Below, in pieces: positions 35,082-43,063 of a stretch of DNA of 57,285 nt. Under the pieces are notes generated by a model that did no database searches, was not told where the DNA came from, and saw only the letters and a list, made by a program, of their open reading frames with translations. Numbering within the stretch: position 1 is the stretch's first letter; every line of letters starts with the position of its first letter. Source of the DNA: Phycisphaerae bacterium (GTDB taxonomy: Bacteria; Planctomycetota; Phycisphaerae; FEN-1346; JAACEH01); assembly GCA_012729015.1 (NCBI GenBank), contig JAAYDY010000046.1, positions 1-57,285 of the forward strand. The letters are read 5' to 3'. A program made the translations under genes and the position numbers.

Positions 35082-36185
35082 ATGACGCAAGTTCGCGACG
35101 TGCTGGCTGTTATTGACCGGGCGGCGCCGCTGGCGCTTCAGGAGAGCTGGGACAACTGCGGCCTGCTCGTCGGCGATCCGGCCGCCAGCGTCACGCGGCT
35201 CCTCGTCGCCCTCGATCACACCGAGGCCGTCGTCAAAGAGGCACGCCGGCTGAAGGCCGAACTGCTCGTCACTCACCATCCGCTGTTCCTGCCGCCCCTC
35301 AAGCGGCTATGCCCCGACACCCACGACGGACGCATCGCCCTGGACCTGGCCGCCGCCGGCGTCGCCCTCATCGCCGCACACACCAACTACGATGCCGCCC
35401 GCGACGGGCTCAACGACATCCTCGCGCGCAGCCTCGGCCTGATGGACACGGTGCCCCTCGTGCCCGCCGCCGTTACCCGAGCGACCAAGCTCGTCGTCTT
35501 CGTGCCGCCGGGTGACCTCGACCGCGTCGAGCGTGCCGCCTTCGACGCCGGGGCAGGGCACATCGGCCAGTACAGCCAATGCTCGTTCCGTGTCAGTGGA
35601 TCGGGTACGTTCCTTGGCGGCGAATCGACTCACCCGGCCGTCGGCACGCGCGGCCGCAGGCAGCAGGTGGACGAACTGCGCGTTGAAACCGTGGTGCCGA
35701 CCAACCGCGTGGCCGAGGTGGCGGCCGCCGTCCGGGCCGCCCACAGCTACGAGACCCCGGCCCTGGACCTCTATCCGCTGGACGTGGCGGCTGAAGGGGC
35801 AGGCCTCGGCCGCGCGGGCAAACTCGTCAAGGCCGTCGCCCTGAAGACGTTCGTGGACCGCGTGCGACGGGCGCTGGGCGCCAAAACGGTCGAAGTGGTG
35901 GGGTCCCTGAAGGGCAACCTGGAGCGGGCCGCCGTGCTGGGCGGCGCCGGCGGCGACTACTGGCCCCAGGCCCTCGCCGCCGGGGCACAGGTGCTCGTGA
36001 CCGGCGAAATGAAACACCACGAGCGCCTGGCCGCCGTCGATGCCGGCATGGTCGCCATCGTCGCCGGCCACTACGCCACCGAGCACCCCGCCGTCGCCGG
36101 CCTGGCCAAGCTCCTTCGCGCCGCCCTGCCCGACGTCAAAGTCCAGGCCAGCGCCGCCGAGAAGAACCCGACCACGTGGAGTTAG
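35082..36185 (+). CDS. Nif3-like dinuclear metal protein (YqfO type)
   Basis: 367 residues. Metal-binding residues include H65 and H66 (LLVTHHPLFLPP), H100 and D104 (AAHTNYDAA) and, near the C-terminus, GEMKHHER and GHYATEHP. Between the two Nif3 halves is an insert (about 130-235) resembling the PII/CutA fold (KLVVFVPPGDLDRVERAAFD), as in Bacillus YqfO. Proteins of this family are GTP-cyclohydrolase-I type 2 homologs of uncertain role; the enzyme activity is not established. The ATG at 35082 follows GGGAGGACCACG. The transposase repeat array starts 24 bases after the stop. Confidence 0.93.
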   Translation: MTQVRDVLAVIDRAAPLALQESWDNCGLLVGDPAASVTRLLVALDHTEAVVKEARRLKAELLVTHHPLFLPPLKRLCPDTHDGRIALDLAAAGVALIAAHTNYDAARDGLNDILARSLGLMDTVPLVPAAVTRATKLVVFVPPGDLDRVERAAFDAGAGHIGQYSQCSFRVSGSGTFLGGESTHPAVGTRGRRQQVDELRVETVVPTNRVAEVAAAVRAAHSYETPALDLYPLDVAAEGAGLGRAGKLVKAVALKTFVDRVRRALGAKTVEVVGSLKGNLERAAVLGGAGGDYWPQALAAGAQVLVTGEMKHHERLAAVDAGMVAIVAGHYATEHPAVAGLAKLLRAALPDVKVQASAAEKNPTTWS

Positions 36186-36209
36186 CAGCCACGCGGACGT
36201 CACGCGAAA
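36186..36209 (+). repeat. Partial leading unit of the 40-bp array
   Basis: AGCAGCCACGCGGACGTCAC and the following CGCGAAA match the second half of the repeat unit; the first half is replaced by the end of the Nif3 gene, so the array abuts or has invaded its 3' end. Confidence 0.75.
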
Positions 36210-36402
36210 GTAGGGTGGCTGCTTGCAGCCACGCGGACGTGACGCGAGAGTAGGGTGGCTGCTTGCAGCCACGCGGACGAGACGCGAAAGTAGGGTGGCT
36301 GCTTGCAGCCACGCGGACGAGACGCGAAAGTAGGGTGGCTGCTTGCAGCCACGCGGACGAGACGCGACAGTAGGGTGGCTGCTTGCAGCCACGCGGACGA
36401 AT
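36210..36402 (+). repeat. Tandem array of five GTAG-headed 40-bp REP units
   Basis: Units start at 36210, 36250, 36290, 36330 and 36370 with exact 40-bp spacing; each is a GTAGGG head, stem GTGGCTGC-tt-GCAGCCAC, tail GCGGACG and a spacer such as AGACGCGAAA. Units differ at only a few spacer bases. The last ends about 15 bases before the transposase start. The same hairpin occurs singly at 18308, 24618 and 30201. Confidence 0.92.
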
Positions 36403-36417
36403 CGTTAACGTGTTCCC

Positions 36418-36963
36418 ATGAGCCACTACCGACGAGCCCGGCAGCCGGGAGGAGTGTTCTTCTTCACGGTCGTGACATTCGACCGGCGACCTCTATTCTC
36501 CTCGCAGGATTGCCGTATTCTGCTGCGGGAAGCCATTGAGGCGACCTGTCGAGATCGTCCCTTTCGCACGGTCGCTTCGGTTCTATTGCCCGATCACCTT
36601 CACGCCATCTGGACTCTGCCTCACGGCGATGAGGATTTTTCGACACGCTGGCGTTTGATCAAGACGCGGTTCACGCAGGCACTTGGCGACCGTGGCGACG
36701 ACATCGCTCATCCCAACCCATTGCGTCGCCGTCGTGGCCGGCACGGTGTTTGGCAGTCGAGGTTCTGGGAGCACCTGATCCGCGATGAAGACGACCTCAG
36801 ATGTCATATCGACTACATCCACTGGAATCCCGTCAAGCACGGGCACGTCCGGCGGGTCCGAGACTGGCCGTGGTCAACGTTTCACCGATATGCCGCACGC
36901 GGCATCTACCCCAAGGACTGGGGATCGGACGAACCGGGGATCCCGGCAGAGGTCGGAGAGTAG
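36418..36963 (+). CDS. REP-associated tyrosine transposase (RAYT, IS200/IS605-like Y1)
   Basis: 181 residues of the Y1 HUH transposase superfamily. The HUH pair is H60-L-H62 (LLPDHLHAIW). The catalytic tyrosine is Y133 in HIDYIHWNPVKHG, the family hallmark. VWQSRFWEHLIRDEDD and VRDWPWSTFHRY are also typical of RAYTs. These domesticated transposases nick REP hairpins and are thought to spread them. The ATG at 36418 has no clear ribosome site. The gene is intact, with five direct repeats upstream and one inverted long repeat 12 bases downstream. Base use is slightly less GC-rich than in neighbours. Confidence 0.95.
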   Translation: MSHYRRARQPGGVFFFTVVTFDRRPLFSSQDCRILLREAIEATCRDRPFRTVASVLLPDHLHAIWTLPHGDEDFSTRWRLIKTRFTQALGDRGDDIAHPNPLRRRRGRHGVWQSRFWEHLIRDEDDLRCHIDYIHWNPVKHGHVRRVRDWPWSTFHRYAARGIYPKDWGSDEPGIPAEVGE

Positions 36964-36974
36964 ACTCTTAGTAT

Positions 36975-37028
36975 CCGCGTGGCTGCCCCTCGACGGTGCT
37001 CGGGAACTGCGTCAAGCAGCCACCCTAC
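36975..37028 (-). repeat. Inverted long-loop REP downstream of RAYT
   Basis: A 54-base element that, read on the minus strand, starts GTAGGGTGGCTGCTTGACGC and ends GCAGCCACGCGG. It differs at one base from 28821-28874, 8 kb away. It bounds the RAYT locus on the right, opposite in orientation to the array on the left. Confidence 0.88.
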
Positions 37029-37031
37029 CCG

Positions 37032-37088
37032 CCCCGCGGCCAGTGGGAGGTCATCATGCCCGTCACGCGGCCGAAGGAGCAGCCATGA
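37032..37088 (+). pseudogene. 3' relic of a third small membrane-protein paralog
   Basis: Translates as PRGQWEVIMPVTRPKEQP then stop, nearly the C-terminal end (LRGRWEVITPVERPKEPS) of the gene at 37085-37633. The stop overlaps the next ATG (ATGA). Everything upstream of this tail is replaced by the inverted REP element at 36975-37028 and the RAYT gene. It appears to be the surviving tail of a deleted tandem copy. Confidence 0.8.
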
Positions 37089-37633
37089 TTCCGACGCGGC
37101 TGCTGAGGTGGTTGGGTGATCGACCGATCACAGCCCTTTGCGGCGCTAACGTGTTGTGTCTTGCATTCCTTCTGATCCTCATCGCCGTCATGGAGACAAA
37201 GTACCCTTCAGTGTCATCCGCGTCTCTCAGCGCAAGCGACACAGTGATTCTGGTCATCGGCATCCTTTTCGGGCATGTCCTGATCTGGAGCCCTGGCTTC
37301 GTTGTGGGGTGCATGAGAGAGCGTTGCGGCCTGCCGCGCCTGAGGGAGTGGCGACTGCTGTTGCCTCTCTGGTCCATCTGGGGTGCTTGCTGCTTGCTGG
37401 TGTCTCTTGCGAGGCCTGAGGCAATGCGTGAGGTGATGTGCGGCTACGACGTGCAGAATCCCGTTCTGGCAACCGCGCTGATGACCGTCGTCGGGGGTTT
37501 CTTCGGCGCGGCCTTCTGCATGATCGCGTCGGCCATCGGCCTGCGTCTCGGGAGCCGCTACGCCAGGGCCATGATTCTCCGCGGCCGGTGGGAGGTCATC
37601 ACGCCCGTCGAGCGTCCGAAGGAGCCGTCTTAG
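37085..37633 (+). CDS. Small membrane protein (paralog A)
   Basis: 182 residues with about four membrane helices: LCGANVLCLAFLLILIAVME, DTVILVIGILFGHVLIWSPG, LLLPLWSIWGACCLLVSLA and LATALMTVVGGFFGAAFCMI. The basic tail RGRWEVITPVERPKEPS resembles the end of the next gene, so they are related. No function recognised. AAGGAG 6 bases before the ATG. Codon use is less GC-biased than in most of the window, suggesting recent arrival. The position next to the RAYT locus is notable. Confidence 0.75.
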   Translation: MIPTRLLRWLGDRPITALCGANVLCLAFLLILIAVMETKYPSVSSASLSASDTVILVIGILFGHVLIWSPGFVVGCMRERCGLPRLREWRLLLPLWSIWGACCLLVSLARPEAMREVMCGYDVQNPVLATALMTVVGGFFGAAFCMIASAIGLRLGSRYARAMILRGRWEVITPVERPKEPS

Positions 37634-37755
37634 TGTGCTGCATCCAACCCAATGCAGGTTCTGGAGTGCTACGCTGTGGAGCAACGGCTCGTTTCGGGCG
37701 ACGTCGAGGGACCCGGCCGGCGCCATAGGTGCTAACCTTCTGGAGTTGACAGCCG

Positions 37756-38268
37756 ATGACTCGCACCGGTATCAGGGCATGGATCGGCAGAAACCCCGAG
37801 ATGACTGTCGTGACGGTCAGCATGGCAGCCCTTGTCTTGCCATTCTGCATGGGCATGGCCCTGTTGTTGTTCAGTCTGCTATCGTCGGTGCACAGCGGTC
37901 TGGAGGAGTATCTGTGGTTTGCCCCTCTGGCCACGTTTCCCCTCGCTATTGCGGGAATAAGCTTCTACGTCGTATGCGTGCGGCATCGTGCCGGGCTGTC
38001 GTGCCCGAGGTTCATGCCGTTGAGAACGGCATACATGTGCACTGCCATATCGACATTCCTCTCGCCCGTTGTGTGCGTTATTGCCTGGCCGGGTTCCTCC
38101 CTGGGGTTGATAGGAGCGCTCTGCGTTCTTCCGATGATTATCGGATTGACCGTCGCTCTGGTCTCTGCCCCCAGTGTGTGCCTGGCGCGGTGGTATGCCT
38201 GTCGCCAGACCGCCCGCGGCAAATGGGAAACTACCGTGCCCATCCAGCATCCAGGTGAGGATCCGTGA
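37756..38268 (+). CDS. Small membrane protein (paralog B)
   Basis: 170 residues with about four membrane helices (VVTVSMAALVLPFCMGMALL, FAPLATFPLAIAGISFYVVC, TFLSPVVCVIAWPG and LCVLPMIIGLTVALVSAPSV). The tail QTARGKWETTVPIQHPGEDP matches the tail pattern of paralog A (R-G-x-W-E-x..P..P-x-E). Unknown role; a small family confined to this locus in the window. A loose GGAGTTGACAGCCG precedes the ATG. A CATGCCTG/CAGGCATG hairpin follows. Confidence 0.72.
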   Translation: MTRTGIRAWIGRNPEMTVVTVSMAALVLPFCMGMALLLFSLLSSVHSGLEEYLWFAPLATFPLAIAGISFYVVCVRHRAGLSCPRFMPLRTAYMCTAISTFLSPVVCVIAWPGSSLGLIGALCVLPMIIGLTVALVSAPSVCLARWYACRQTARGKWETTVPIQHPGEDP

Positions 38269-38297
38269 TCGCATCGAAGGGGGGGCTTGCCAGGTGC

Positions 38298-38319
38298 CAT
38301 GCCTGCCCCGTCAGGCATG
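38298..38319 (+). repeat. CATGCCTG/CAGGCATG hairpin
   Basis: CATGCCTG-ccccgt-CAGGCATG with an 8-bp perfect stem; the same element occurs at 24664, 30247 and 42789. Confidence 0.75.
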
Positions 38320-38400
38320 CCGAGCGGCTCAAACCCTCCGCGTGGTCCTGCACTGCCACTTTGCTCTTGGCGGGATCGGTACGCCGGCGGCGGCGCGGCG

Positions 38401-38763
38401 TCAGATCGAATCCTTCGTGTAGCCCAGTTCCTTCACGATCAGGAGGATCTCCGACCACGTCGGGAACGGGCGGCTGTATTTGCGTTTGTAACGATCGATG
38501 GCCCGGATGAACTCGACTTCTTCGAGCGTCAGCTCGCCGTTTTCGATGCGTTCCTCGAAGGCCTTGCGGTCTTCCTCGCGTCGCCCGGCGATGCCCCCGA
38601 GACGCCGCTCGGCCGTCACGCGGCGGTCGCCCTGGCGACGCTCCGGACCGCAGTAATCCGACGGCCCGCCCTTGCGGCGGTCTTCGCCCGTGCGGCGGTC
38701 GCTCTCGTTGCGCCGCTCGCGACGCGCCTGCTGGCCCAGCGTCTCGATCAGATCGTCCGACAT
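38401..38763 (-). CDS. Arg-rich small hypothetical protein
   Basis: 120 residues. The first half carries repeated charged motifs (SDRRTGEDRRKGG, PERRQGDRRVTAERR). The second half is a folded-looking domain: ELTLEEVEFIRAIDRYKRKY, then RPFPTWSEILLIVKELGY, which looks like a helix-turn-helix-like or alpha-helical module. No family recognised with certainty. The DRR stretch resembles linkers in signalling proteins and may bind nucleic acid; that is inference. The ATG at 38763 has GGGAGAAGAGG upstream. Confidence 0.7.
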   Translation of the reverse strand: MSDDLIETLGQQARRERRNESDRRTGEDRRKGGPSDYCGPERRQGDRRVTAERRLGGIAGRREEDRKAFEERIENGELTLEEVEFIRAIDRYKRKYSRPFPTWSEILLIVKELGYTKDSI

Positions 38764-38951
38764 GGCCTCTTCTCCCGTGTCCGCAAGCCCCCCGGCACGG
38801 CCGCCGCACCCACGCGACGTTCTGTCCGCCGTGGGGCGGGGCGGCCCCCTGTCCATGCTGTGCGCGCAGCAAGGGCGTCCGTACGCTCCATATGTAGTAT
38901 CGGGCGTCCGACCCTGCCGTCTTCATGCGAACTTCGCAGCCCCGTCGGCGG

Positions 38952-38980
38952 TTGACAATTGGCCTGCGGCGCGCTATAAC
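38952..38980 (+). promoter_or_regulatory. Strong sigma-70-type promoter
   Basis: TTGACA (38952-38957), exactly 17 bases, TATAAC (38975-38980). It is the best promoter in the window, 59 bases ahead of the lipoprotein start at 39040. Confidence 0.85.
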
Positions 38981-39039
38981 ATCACCGTGGTTGCCGCAAG
39001 GCCTTGGCGTGTCAACGGTAACGTGCCGGAGGAGAGTCC

Positions 39040-39591
39040 ATGAGCAAGCGAGCCGCGAAAGCCCTCGTCGTGATGACTGTGTTGACCGTCGCCGTCTCGG
39101 TGTTTGGGTGTGGCGGGGGTTCCGGTGGTTCGTCGGGCCCCGGACGCAGCAACTACGTGACCTACGTGGACGATCAGACCGGCGAGAAGTTCCTCGTGCC
39201 GTGGGACGCCGACATCTATCCGCCCATCGTGAACCCCAAGACCGGTCAGCGATCCCTGGTCCGGGCTTACGTCTATCGGCCCAAGGACGGCGGCCCGCCC
39301 CGGGCGTTCTACTACGAGAAGTACACCGACGCCCACATCAAGGCCATGAACGAGTACGCCAAGGCCGCCAAGCCCGACATGCTCATCGAGACGCCCCCCG
39401 ACATGTGGCTGAGCACACAGAACGAGGGGCCGATGCAGCGGCGGCCCGACGGCAAATGGGTCACGTTCCAGCAACTGCTGGACAATCCGTCGCTCATGCC
39501 CAATCTTCGCCGCGAGGCCAAGAGCTTCATCGTCGAGACGCCCGACGACTGGGGCGAGAAGCTGGAGGCCGACCAGGTCAAGCAGTGGTGA
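39040..39591 (+). CDS. Hypothetical lipoprotein
   Basis: 183 residues. Signal MSKRAAKALVVMTVLTVAVS with lipobox VFGC (cysteine at 24), followed by a Gly/Ser spacer and a compact domain rich in Tyr, Pro and Lys (FLVPWDADIYPPIVNPKTGQ, AYVYRPKDGGPPRAFYYEKY). No known family. It is lipid-anchored and periplasmic by prediction. The ATG follows GGAGGAGAGTCC. Expression should be high, given the consensus promoter upstream. tRNA-Gly follows. Confidence 0.8.
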   Translation: MSKRAAKALVVMTVLTVAVSVFGCGGGSGGSSGPGRSNYVTYVDDQTGEKFLVPWDADIYPPIVNPKTGQRSLVRAYVYRPKDGGPPRAFYYEKYTDAHIKAMNEYAKAAKPDMLIETPPDMWLSTQNEGPMQRRPDGKWVTFQQLLDNPSLMPNLRREAKSFIVETPDDWGEKLEADQVKQW

Positions 39592-39629
39592 TCTGTGCCG
39601 ACCGGCAGCCGAAATCGCCCGAAATTGGC

Positions 39630-39658
39630 TTGCCAGGACGCCGCGGGCCGACTATAAT
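39630..39658 (+). promoter_or_regulatory. tRNA-Gly promoter
   Basis: TTGCCA (39630-39635), 17 bases, TATAAT (39653-39658), 18 bases before the mature tRNA 5' end. Confidence 0.8.
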
Positions 39659-39676
39659 CCGCGGCTGTCTGAACGA

Positions 39677-39751
39677 GCGGGTGTAGCTCAGTGGTAGAGC
39701 GTCACGTTGCCAACGTGAATGTCGTGGGTTCAAGTCCCATCACCCGCTCCA
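39677..39751 (+). tRNA. tRNA-Gly (anticodon GCC)
   Basis: A full cloverleaf: acceptor GCGGGTG/CACCCGC, D arm GCTC..GAGC, anticodon arm TCACG-ttGCCaa-CGTGA, T arm GTGGG-TTCAAGT-CCCAT and an encoded CCA end (39749-39751). GTTTTTTCT follows directly and probably ends transcription. Confidence 0.98.
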
Positions 39752-40052
39752 GTTTTTTCTCTGCCCAGAACGTTTTTCCTCAGTGTCGAGTGGCTGGGGG
39801 GTTGTTAGGGCTAGGTTCGCACGGGGCCGCGTTGCCGGCCGCTGTCACACGGAACGTGCGAATGGGTAGCCGCCCTGGTCGCCGCTTGGACCTCTGCATA
39901 GGAGCCGTGTGATCCCTCGTTGACCATTGCACCGCATATCGTTCGCGTCCGCCGGGCGTTGGCGCCTGTCGCGTCGCATGCGTCTTACCTGATTGAAGGC
40001 GTTGGGCCGCGTCGGCGTTTCGCGGCGACCCTCAGATAGAAGGAGACCTCTC
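39752..40052. other. Gene-free interval before tig
   Basis: After the T-rich end of the tRNA transcript nothing recognisable is present except AAGGAGACC near 40040, the ribosome site of tig. No repeats of the REP families are evident. Confidence 0.5.
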
Positions 40053-41480
40053 ATGACCGTACGAATTGAAGATGCCGGCGTCTGCAAGAAGAAGCTCTGC
40101 TTCGAGATTACCGCCGAGGCCATCAAGGAAAAGGTCGACAAGACCCTCGACGAGCTGTCCGACGAGGCTCAGATTCCGGGCTTCCGTCCCGGCCACGCGC
40201 CGCGGCGGCTCGTGCACCGGAAGCTGCGCGAACAGATCAACGACCGCGTCAAGACCGAGCTGATCGCCGAGGAGTACAAGAAGGCGGTCGAGGACAACAA
40301 GCTCGACATCCTCCGCGAAGAGGACTTCGATATGGACAAGGTGGAGATGCCCGAGGACGGGCCCATCGTGTTCGAGGTCGTGGTCGAGGTGAAGCCCGAG
40401 ATTGCGCTGCCGGACTACCAGAACGTGGCCTTGGAGGTGCGCAAGGTGGCCGTGGCCGACTCCGACGTCGAGGAGGCCCGCAACAACCTGCTCCGCAGCC
40501 GCGGCCGCTTTGTCGAGCAGAAGAAGACCGTCAGGATCGCCGAGCGCGACATGCTCACGGCCGACGTGCGAGTCACCTGCAACGGCGAGACGCTGCATGA
40601 GCAGTTGGAGTCCGCCCTGGCCGTGTTCCCGCAGAGCCTCGGCGGCATCCGGCTGGAGAAACTCGCCGACGAACTGACCGGCAAGGCCGTGGGCGACACC
40701 GTGACGCTGAAGGTCGAAGTGCCCGAGGGCCACGAGAAGTCGGAGCTGGTGGGCAAAGAGGCCGAGGTCGTCATCGTCATCAAGAGCGTGCGGCGGCTGG
40801 AAGTGCCGGAACTGACCGACGAATTCGCCAAGGGCATGGGCTTCGAGTCGGCCGCCCAGGTGGACGACGAGCTGCGCAAACGTCTGGAAGCCGACGTGTC
40901 CGACCTCCGCGAGCGCGCCCGCCGCGAGGCCATGGGCACCTGGCTCATCGACCATGTGGCGTTCGAGGTGCCCGAGGGCGTGGCCCGCGCCAACGCCGGC
41001 CGTGTGCTGAACCAGCATCTCGTGGACCTCCAGCGTCGCGGTGTCCCGGTCGAGGTGATCGAGCAGCGGATCGAGGAACTCCGCGAGGCCAGCGACCGCC
41101 AGGCCCAGCGCCAGTTGAAGCTCGACTTCATCTGCGAGGCCCTCGCCAAGGCCGAGAAGGTGGAAGTGACCGAGGACGAAATCCAGGCCCGCGTCGCGAT
41201 GATCGCGTCGGGGTACAACCGTCCGATGGACCGGCTGTACGCCGAGCTGGAGAAGCGCGGCATGCTGGACGCCGTGCGCGACCAGATCCGCGACGACAAG
41301 GTCTTCCGGCTCCTGCTGGAGAAGGCCACGGTGACCGAGGTGGAGCCGCCGGCCGACGAGGCGGCCGAAGCGGCCGAGGGCGGCGAGAAACCGAAGAAGA
41401 AATCCGCGGCCCGCAAGGCGCCGTCGAAATCCAAGGCCAAGAAAAGCGAAGACGCCGGCGACGAAGCGTCGAAACAGTAG
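40053..41480 (+). CDS. tig: Trigger factor (ribosome-associated chaperone)
   Basis: 475 residues: N-terminal ribosome-binding domain with the signature GFRPGHAP at 43-50 (usual GFRxGKxP, with His in place of Lys), the FKBP-like PPIase domain in the middle (KAVGDTVTLKVEVPEGHEKS) and a C-terminal helical chaperone domain. It ends in a Lys/Glu/Ala-rich tail. It binds nascent chains at the ribosome exit. AAGGAG precedes the ATG at 40053. The order tig-clpP is conserved in bacteria, with clpX usually next; here two clpP genes follow. Confidence 0.93.
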   Translation: MTVRIEDAGVCKKKLCFEITAEAIKEKVDKTLDELSDEAQIPGFRPGHAPRRLVHRKLREQINDRVKTELIAEEYKKAVEDNKLDILREEDFDMDKVEMPEDGPIVFEVVVEVKPEIALPDYQNVALEVRKVAVADSDVEEARNNLLRSRGRFVEQKKTVRIAERDMLTADVRVTCNGETLHEQLESALAVFPQSLGGIRLEKLADELTGKAVGDTVTLKVEVPEGHEKSELVGKEAEVVIVIKSVRRLEVPELTDEFAKGMGFESAAQVDDELRKRLEADVSDLRERARREAMGTWLIDHVAFEVPEGVARANAGRVLNQHLVDLQRRGVPVEVIEQRIEELREASDRQAQRQLKLDFICEALAKAEKVEVTEDEIQARVAMIASGYNRPMDRLYAELEKRGMLDAVRDQIRDDKVFRLLLEKATVTEVEPPADEAAEAAEGGEKPKKKSAARKAPSKSKAKKSEDAGDEASKQ

Positions 41481-41555
41481 CAGCGGCACAACCCTTGTGC
41501 GATGGCCCCGAGGGGGCAAGGTCACGACGGTCGGGCTGACTTTAAGGAACGCGAC

Positions 41556-42131
41556 ATGGCCTACCAGGATTACCAGCGGCAGCGGTGGATGACGCTCCAG
41601 GACATGCTCCTGGAGAACCGCATCATCTTCCTCGAGGGCGGCATCGACGACGCCGTGGCCAACAACGTCGTCATGAAGCTGCTGTACCTGCACAGCGAGA
41701 AGAAGAACGAGGACATCAGCCTCTACATCAACTCGCCCGGCGGGTACCTGTCGAGCACGATGGCCATTTACGACACGATGCAGTTCATCGAGTGCAACGT
41801 GGCCACCTACTGCATCGGCATCGCCGCCAGCGGCGCGGCCCTGCTCCTGACGGGTGGCGCGCCGGGCAAGCGGTTCATCCTGCCGCACGCCAAGGCGATG
41901 ATCCACCAGCCCGCCGGCGAGGTGGGCGGCCAGGCGGCCGACATCGAGATCGCCGCCCGCGAGGTGCTCAAGGACAAGGAAACCCTGATCTCCCTGTTCG
42001 CCAGGCACTGCAAGAAATCGGCCGACGAGGTCCGCAACGACATCGAACGCGACCGGTACCTGTCGGCCCAGGAGTCCGTCGCCTACGGCCTGGTCGACGA
42101 AGTCCTGGGGCTGGAGACGCCGGGCAAGTAG
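41556..42131 (+). CDS. clpP: ATP-dependent Clp protease proteolytic subunit 1
   Basis: 191 residues with the ClpP triad at the canonical spacing: S92 ([10 protein letters not shown]), H117 (MIHQPAG) and D166 (ERDRYL). The Ser loop differs from the usual QAASMGA because glycine follows the serine. It forms the barrel protease with ClpX/ClpA. The ATG at 41556 is chosen as family N-terminus, with AAGGAA just upstream. It lies 75 bases after tig and 29 bases before the second clpP. Confidence 0.93.
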   Translation: MAYQDYQRQRWMTLQDMLLENRIIFLEGGIDDAVANNVVMKLLYLHSEKKNEDISLYINSPGGYLSSTMAIYDTMQFIECNVATYCIGIAASGAALLLTGGAPGKRFILPHAKAMIHQPAGEVGGQAADIEIAAREVLKDKETLISLFARHCKKSADEVRNDIERDRYLSAQESVAYGLVDEVLGLETPGK

Positions 42132-42160
42132 CCGCAACGCCCTACGCGCAAGGAGAACCC

Positions 42161-42772
42161 ATGCGAAGCCAACACCTGATTCCGATGGTCATCGAGTCCA
42201 GCGGCCGCGGCGAACGGGCCTACGACATCTACAGCCGCCTCCTCAAGGACCGCATCATCTTCATCGGCGGCGAGATCGAGGACGACATGGCCAACCTCGT
42301 CATCGCCCAGATGCTCTTCCTCCAGAACGAGGACCCGGACGCCGACATCCACATGTACATCAACTCGCCCGGCGGCGTGGTCACCAGCGGCCTGGCCATC
42401 TACGACACGATGCAGTACATCACCGCTCCCGTGGCCACCTACTGCCTCGGCCAGGCGGCGTCGATGGCCGCCGTGCTCCTGGCCGCCGGGGCCAAGGACA
42501 AGCGATTCGTCCTGGCCAACTCCCGGATCATGATCCACCAGCCCCTGGGCGGCGCGCGAGGCACGGCCACTGACATCTCGATCCAGGCCGAAGAAATCAT
42601 CCGCATGCGCCGGCGGCTGAACGAGATCCTGGCCCACCACAGCGGCCAGCCCATCGAGAAGGTCGAGAAGGACACCGACCGCGACCGCTTCATGGGCGGC
42701 GACGAGGCCGTCGAGTACGGCCTGGCCGACAAGCTCCTGAAACAGATGCCGCGGCCGAAACGAGACGCCTGA
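42161..42772 (+). CDS. clpP: ATP-dependent Clp protease proteolytic subunit 2
   Basis: 203 residues, more canonical than the upstream copy: S101 ([11 protein letters not shown]), H126 (MIHQPLGG) and D175 ([11 protein letters not shown]). N-terminus [12 protein letters not shown] and [12 protein letters not shown] are typical. With ClpP1 it may form a mixed barrel, as in mycobacteria and chlamydiae. CAAGGAGAACCC precedes the ATG. No clpX follows; instead there is a 690-base repeat-filled gap. Confidence 0.95.
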   Translation: MRSQHLIPMVIESSGRGERAYDIYSRLLKDRIIFIGGEIEDDMANLVIAQMLFLQNEDPDADIHMYINSPGGVVTSGLAIYDTMQYITAPVATYCLGQAASMAAVLLAAGAKDKRFVLANSRIMIHQPLGGARGTATDISIQAEEIIRMRRRLNEILAHHSGQPIEKVEKDTDRDRFMGGDEAVEYGLADKLLKQMPRPKRDA

Positions 42773-43037
42773 GCACGGCGTTGGGTGCCATGCCTGCCCC
42801 GTCAGGCATGAGCGAGGCGTAGGTCGGGTCAACAGACCCGACGGATTCGTCGCCTTGCGCGTCGGATGCCATGCCTGCCGCGTCGAGCCTGTCCGACAAT
42901 TCGCCGTGCTGTTCGCTGTTGCCCCCGCAGGGGGCACTGATCACTAGCCACGGGCGCAAGCCCGTGGTGCTGAATCCCTTATAAACCACAGAGCCCCGCC
43001 AGGGGCGACTGAGAGGCAGGACACGTGCTGACCGCTC

Positions 43038-43063
43038 AGTCGCCCCCGTCCGGGGGCTCTTTT
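43038..43063 (+). terminator. Possible intrinsic terminator
   Basis: GCCCCC-gtcc-GGGGGC followed by TCTTTT. It is also a member of the AGTCGCCCC/GGGGCTCT hairpin family, so its T-run may be accidental. It lies 265 bases after clpP2. Confidence 0.35.

Noticed and set aside
36186..36402. Tandem 40-bp repeats looked like a CRISPR array
   Set aside because: The 10-11-base parts between repeats are almost identical, units abut, each unit is a hairpin, and no cas genes are near; a RAYT follows.
42921..42935. GCCCCC-gca-GGGGGC as a clpP2 terminator
   Set aside because: No T-run follows and it lies about 150 bases past the stop, inside the repeat block.
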